Positions 51,768-55,547 of a stretch of DNA of 55,547 nt are shown here, piece by piece (within the stretch, counting starts at the first letter, position 1; each line of letters opens with the position of its first letter). This stretch comes from Sulfurimonadaceae bacterium (GTDB taxonomy: Bacteria; Campylobacterota; Campylobacteria; Campylobacterales; Sulfurimonadaceae), in NCBI GenBank assembly GCA_028683835.1, contig JAQUHB010000020.1, positions 1-55,547 on the forward strand, given 5' to 3'. A program made the position numbers and the translations under genes. The notes below the pieces were generated by a model that did not search any database, was not told where the DNA came from, and worked only from the letters and a program-made list of their open reading frames with translations.

Positions 51768-52265
51768 CTACTTAATTTTTATATAGGCATAACCATGACG
51801 TTCAAGATCGATAATTTTGACAATTCCCGCGGGTGTGATGCTTACAAAATCTTCGATTTGCTTCTCTGAAACATGGTTATTGTCCATGGTATTTTTGCAG
51901 GCATAAATTTTGATTTTATCACCGCCTGAAAGTTGTAATCCTTTTAAACGAGATTTCGTGCCAGCACCAGTCGGTCCACCTTTAGTGATATAAGGTTTTT
52001 CTTCAAAGCCCGTATTTTTAAAATCTTTCATAACATACTGAAGACATGGTCCAAGAGCAACGATATCTATTTCATAGTCAATAAAATTTTTATCATAATA
52101 CTCTGTCGCATTTTTGATGGTATTTAACATCAAATGCACACGATCTGCTTCTGGAAAGTCACATTGATAAACTACTTTGACGGTGTCATTGTCAGCTTTT
52201 TCACTTGCAATGAGAGGAAATACCGTCATAATCAGTGTCATGAATAATAAGTTAATAAGTTTCAT
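51768..52265 (-). CDS. Secreted DsrE-like protein
   Basis: The 165-residue protein has a signal peptide (about 1-20) followed by a DsrE/F-like fold: VKVVYQCDFPEADRVHLMLN, DYEIDIVALGPCLQYVM and GGDKIKIYACKNTM, then ITPAGIVKIIDLERHGYAYIK. Cys residues near 34, 73 and 121 could bind sulfur species. Exported DsrE-like proteins are often tied to sulfur or thiosulfate handling. It lies 12 bases after the porin gene. Confidence 0.78.
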   Translation of the reverse strand: MKLINLLFMTLIMTVFPLIASEKADNDTVKVVYQCDFPEADRVHLMLNTIKNATEYYDKNFIDYEIDIVALGPCLQYVMKDFKNTGFEEKPYITKGGPTGAGTKSRLKGLQLSGGDKIKIYACKNTMDNNHVSEKQIEDFVSITPAGIVKIIDLERHGYAYIKIK

Positions 52266-52277
52266 AATTTTATCCTT

Positions 52278-53645
52278 TTAAAATACATAAGTTAATTGAA
52301 TTTCTGCACGATTGCCCATCTTATCTAGTAAAGTTTGTGCACTTGCATTCCCTGGTGCTTTTGCTTCTCTTATAAGATAGTTAAAATCGATTCGCGTAGG
52401 TCCGTTAAATCGGTAAGACATCCCTAAAGTCGTTGTCTTAAAATCACGTTCCCCTTTGGTATCATTCGTTAAACGATTTGAAAAATCATAACGACCAAAT
52501 ACTTCAAATTTATGTGGAAACAGCTCATATTGTAGATTGATATACCCACCATTGGCTTTATTTTGACTTCCAGTTGCAAATTGAAATTCCCAATCTGTCG
52601 ATAATGCGTTTGCATCAACGTCTTTTGCACCTTGATAGATCATTCCCTCTGCAACCATATATTCTGCTTCTGCTCTTAAACCATGATTGTAATAAGTTGC
52701 CCCTATTCCATAACGTTTACGATCAACATTGACCTTAGTAGTTCCATTGGAAATAAAGTTACGTTTTCCATCTTGTCCCCAAACATACAACTTCATGGCA
52801 TTAGCGTAAAATCCTTTGCCGCCACCAAAACTATCTTCCAAGGCCAAATATCCATAATGTGTTCCTTGACTGTCATTAGTAGAATTTGAAATTCCGGTAC
52901 CACTTCCATACATGTAAGCATAGCTGAGTGTCCAAGTATCATTGAATGCTATTGTGTCAAAAATCTCTATACCTGTATCTCTAAACGCTCCAACAGGATT
53001 TGTCACAGACGTACTAGTATAATTTGTATTGACTGCTCCTCCCGCTGCAGAGCCTGTCTGCGGTCCTGAAGCTTGTGTGATTCGACGTTCATTGAGCTGT
53101 TGATCACTCATTGTTGTAAATTCAATATATGGCGAAAAATATACAGCTTGAAATCCTTCTTCACTTCCAGGATATTTAAAACGTCCGGCACGTATTTTCG
53201 CATTTGGTATATATTTTAATGTTACGGAAGCATCTGTAAGATACGTGGGAGTATTATGATTTGCTAAATTGTTAATACCATTATTGCCAAAATCAGTCAT
53301 AATGAAATAATTCACCATATTATCATCATCAGCCATTCCACGTACGGCAAGACGAGCTCTAGCTATGTTAAATCCTGATTGGCTATCAACATTAGGAGAT
53401 AAGAGTGAAAATGGTGTAGTTGTCTTACCGCTTGTGACAACGACACTTCCATAATCTTTCATATAATTAATCTGCGCAAATCCCCAAATTTTTGGTGTTT
53501 TATTACGGTTGGGAACGATGACACCTTGTGGTGCTATAGTATCAGGTTCTGATCCTTGTATCATTAACCAATCTGCTGCATTAATCTCAATGCAAGAGTT
53601 GAATAATATCAAACTTAATAACGCTGTTTTTGAAACTCTTTTCAT
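52278..53645 (-). CDS. Outer-membrane porin, OprP/phosphate-selective type
   Basis: The 455-residue protein has a signal peptide (about 1-23) and alternating beta-strand pattern ending in QLTYVF with a terminal Phe, as in outer-membrane barrels. The blocks MADDDNMVNYFIMTDFG, NAKIRAGRFKYPGSEEGFQ and IRLNL-like repeats resemble the OprO/OprP porin family. Substrate anion is unknown. AAGGAAAACGT precedes the ATG. It leads the unit with the DsrE-like and sensor genes. Confidence 0.82.
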   Translation of the reverse strand: MKRVSKTALLSLILFNSCIEINAADWLMIQGSEPDTIAPQGVIVPNRNKTPKIWGFAQINYMKDYGSVVVTSGKTTTPFSLLSPNVDSQSGFNIARARLAVRGMADDDNMVNYFIMTDFGNNGINNLANHNTPTYLTDASVTLKYIPNAKIRAGRFKYPGSEEGFQAVYFSPYIEFTTMSDQQLNERRITQASGPQTGSAAGGAVNTNYTSTSVTNPVGAFRDTGIEIFDTIAFNDTWTLSYAYMYGSGTGISNSTNDSQGTHYGYLALEDSFGGGKGFYANAMKLYVWGQDGKRNFISNGTTKVNVDRKRYGIGATYYNHGLRAEAEYMVAEGMIYQGAKDVDANALSTDWEFQFATGSQNKANGGYINLQYELFPHKFEVFGRYDFSNRLTNDTKGERDFKTTTLGMSYRFNGPTRIDFNYLIREAKAPGNASAQTLLDKMGNRAEIQLTYVF

Positions 53646-53782
53646 ACGTTTTCCTTATAATATGTGTGGGAATATTATAAGAAAAGAACGAAAAGAAAAC
53701 GAAAAGAGATTAGTATGAAAATCTGGGGATTATCTCCAAGAAGATTTTAGTCATATTTAAAAATTAGACCGAGATGATGCAA

Positions 53783-55321
53783 TCAAATAAACACTACTTT
53801 ATTTTTATTGATAGTTTTTGCTTTATACATGGCCTCATCTACTCTACTTAAGAAAGATTGTATAGTATCATTTTCAACAAATGTTGTCACACCAAAACTA
53901 GCCGTTAGTTTTCCAACTGTATCAAAGTCAAAATTTTCAATTTTTTGTCTTATCCTCTCAGCCAATATAGTAGCCTCATCAGCAGGTATATCAGGTTCTA
54001 AAATCATAAACTCTTCACCTCCCCATCTGGCAATCAAGTCATTTTTTCTAATAGTCTCCTCTGCAATTTTTGCTATTGTTTTTAATACATAATCACCTTT
54101 TAAATGACCATAAGTATCATTGATTTTTTTAAAATCATCTATATCAAAAAGAATCAATGAGAGTTTGATATGATATCGCTGTGTTCTATCAAATGAGTAT
54201 TGCATAAACTCATCAAACTTCATTCTGTTTGCTATGCCCGTTAGTTTGTCTGTAGAAGCGGCTTTTTCAAGTTTCTTTTCAAGATTTACCCTCTCCGTAA
54301 TATCTTTTCCAGTAGAAACGAAGTTGACTATCTTTCCTTTGTCATCGAATATTGGGACGATAGATTTGAATTCATGATAGAGTTCGCCATCTTTCTTCTT
54401 ATTTACAACATAACCGTTAAAGCTTTCACCGCTTAAAAGAGTCGACCATAATTTTTCATAATAACTTAATGAATGAAATCCTGATTTTAAAATTGAAGGT
54501 TTTTGTCCAACTGACTCTTTATATGAATACTTTGTTTCCTTCTCAAATGCAGGATTAACATACTCAATAATGCCATTCGCATCTGTTATCATCACACTAT
54601 CTCCACTAACTTCTATGGCTTTTGATAGTTTTTTTAACTCCATTTGCATCTCTTCTCTTAAAATTTTCAATAAAGTAATGACCAAATAAGCAGCAAGAAA
54701 AGCAGATAGTGCACGAAAAAGTTGAACAGGTACCCCAATATAATCTAAAAACAGTGTTTGATTAATGATAGAAGAAAGATATATAGATGATTGAGGAACT
54801 ATCAAAGTACCAAAAATCGCATAGGCAAAAAATACATAACTAAGTAACTGCATATATTTTTTGACCCCGACTATATGTGTATCTCTTTCCAAAAAAAGTA
54901 CATAAGTACTGAATAAAATAGCTGGCGCTCCGATAAGATACCTTGCCCACACATTTTCATCTAATATTCTATTATTTGAAAATGCAACCAACACAAAAAA
55001 TAATGACAATAAAGATATGAAAAATAGAGTTAAATAGGTTTTTGAAAAATATTTCATAAGAGATATAAGGGCAAAAATAAGCAATAAAATATAAGAAAGC
55101 GGCAATAAAATAAAACCAATATAATCAAATAAAACAGTATGAGACAGATCAATTTGTTTGAACATATCAACCCATTCATTAAAACCATGAATGATGCCAA
55201 AGGATCCCAAGAGCCAAATATGCTTACTAAATTCCAACTCTCTAATCCCTTTTGGATACATAACCAAAATTAGACCAAAAGAAAAAAAAGAGAAACCATA
55301 AAAGAAAAGAATATAAACCAA
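53783..55321 (-). CDS. Membrane diguanylate cyclase with PAS and GGDEF
   Basis: The 512-residue protein has about seven membrane segments (1-225), a PAS domain (about 230-345; VMITDANGIIEYVNPAFEKE) and a GGDEF domain with WGGEEFMILEPD. The catalytic site is intact. The frame starts at a TTG (55321); an ATG at residue 22 is the alternative, inside the first membrane segments. It makes c-di-GMP in response to a membrane or PAS signal. It shares the GGDEF style of the 39366-40214 enzyme. Confidence 0.85.
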   Translation of the reverse strand: MVYILFFYGFSFFSFGLILVMYPKGIRELEFSKHIWLLGSFGIIHGFNEWVDMFKQIDLSHTVLFDYIGFILLPLSYILLLIFALISLMKYFSKTYLTLFFISLLSLFFVLVAFSNNRILDENVWARYLIGAPAILFSTYVLFLERDTHIVGVKKYMQLLSYVFFAYAIFGTLIVPQSSIYLSSIINQTLFLDYIGVPVQLFRALSAFLAAYLVITLLKILREEMQMELKKLSKAIEVSGDSVMITDANGIIEYVNPAFEKETKYSYKESVGQKPSILKSGFHSLSYYEKLWSTLLSGESFNGYVVNKKKDGELYHEFKSIVPIFDDKGKIVNFVSTGKDITERVNLEKKLEKAASTDKLTGIANRMKFDEFMQYSFDRTQRYHIKLSLILFDIDDFKKINDTYGHLKGDYVLKTIAKIAEETIRKNDLIARWGGEEFMILEPDIPADEATILAERIRQKIENFDFDTVGKLTASFGVTTFVENDTIQSFLSRVDEAMYKAKTINKNKVVFI

Positions 55322-55473
55322 TACAACACCGCCAATCTTAATAACGTATACTTTCCCTTATACGATATCTTATTGTACATTATTACTGCTTTATACACGT
55401 ATATTTTTTTTTGTTATCAAAAGAGTGTGTGAAATAGTATCCTTTTATTCTAAAACAATAGAGGCGATGTAGA

Positions 55474-55547
55474 TTATTGCAAAAAGTCTGTATCGTTTAA
55501 AACTACAGCACCCTCAAACTGGTCATGTTCCCCTTTTGGAGAACTTG
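55474..55547 (-). CDS. 3' end of an unidentified gene entering from the right edge
   Basis: The minus strand is open from the window edge to TAA at 55474-55476, giving only about 23 residues that end AVVLNDTDFLQ. The family cannot be recognised from so little. An alternative is non-coding sequence. Confidence 0.3.
   Translation of the reverse strand, partial: SSPKGEHDQFEGAVVLNDTDFLQ

Noticed and set aside
1-55547. CRISPR arrays, tRNA or rRNA genes, and prophage
   Set aside because: No regularly spaced repeats, cloverleaf-type ends or phage structural genes were seen on either strand.

Overview
The window comes from a low-GC, nitrogen-fixing member of the Campylobacterota, most like the Sulfurimonas/Sulfuricurvum side of that phylum. 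Reasons: a nif accessory gene set (NifA, E, N, X, T, U, W, Z, a NifX-associated DUF269 protein, a NifQ-like protein, flavodoxin, 2Fe-2S ferredoxins), an RpoN of the short Campylobacterota type, many c-di-GMP and two-component proteins, and tightly packed genes with ATGA-type overlaps. The placement is inference from protein character; no 16S or tRNA gene is present. nifH, nifD, nifK, nifB, nifV and nifS are not in the window.

Layout. 1-5.2 kb: c-di-GMP enzymes, a diverged family-4 uracil-DNA glycosylase, a secreted protein of unknown role and the thioesterase YbgC. 5.2-12 kb (minus): one compact transcription unit running tpx, SagB-like double nitroreductase, a 104-aa protein, flavodiiron FprA, NifQ-like protein, MoxR AAA+ ATPase, VWA protein and two unknown proteins. 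12.1-13.8 kb (plus): nifA. 13.8-14.7 kb: a decayed stretch with a paired inverted repeat cutting into a yqeY relic. 14.7-18.6 kb: KdpE/short KdpD beside the potassium transporter Kup. 18.7-22.7 kb (minus): nifU, aldo/keto reductase, NadB/FrdA-like flavoprotein, nifT. 22.9 kb (plus): a PII-like protein with an altered T-loop. 23.4-27 kb: Aas-like acyltransferase/ligase and rpoN. 27.0-31.8 kb (minus): nifN, nifX, DUF269, flavodoxin, nifW, nifZ, two ferredoxins, with a sigma-54-like start and an intrinsic terminator. 32.0-37.6 kb (minus): a caa3-type, A2-family oxidase operon (SCO, CtaD, E, F, C, B). 37.9-39.2 kb: nifE, so the nifE and nifN scaffold genes are separated by the oxidase genes.

39.4-48.6 kb holds shorter units: a diguanylate cyclase, an XRE regulator with two operator-like palindromes, bacteriohemerythrin, GNAT and ankyrin proteins, ArsC, an HxlR regulator facing an alcohol dehydrogenase/nitroreductase pair, a second MoxR/VWA pair, a peroxiredoxin and two very small proteins. 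48.8-55.5 kb: a porin, a DsrE-like secreted protein, a membrane sensor with no output domain, a response regulator and a histidine kinase, then a membrane diguanylate cyclase.

Reading the genes together: NifA and RpoN would drive nif transcription; NifEN, NifX, DUF269 and NifQ-like handle cofactor assembly; NifU builds Fe-S clusters; flavodoxin and ferredoxins supply electrons; FprA, Tpx, the caa3 oxidase and hemerythrin could keep oxygen and peroxide low. The most promising undescribed system is the translationally coupled NifQ-like/MoxR/VWA module. MoxR/VWA pairs elsewhere insert metals or remodel metalloenzymes (NorQ/NorD, CbbQ/CbbO), so this one may serve nitrogenase or molybdenum handling. 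A nonamer-plus palindrome, TTACATGTAA, recurs far above chance through the window.
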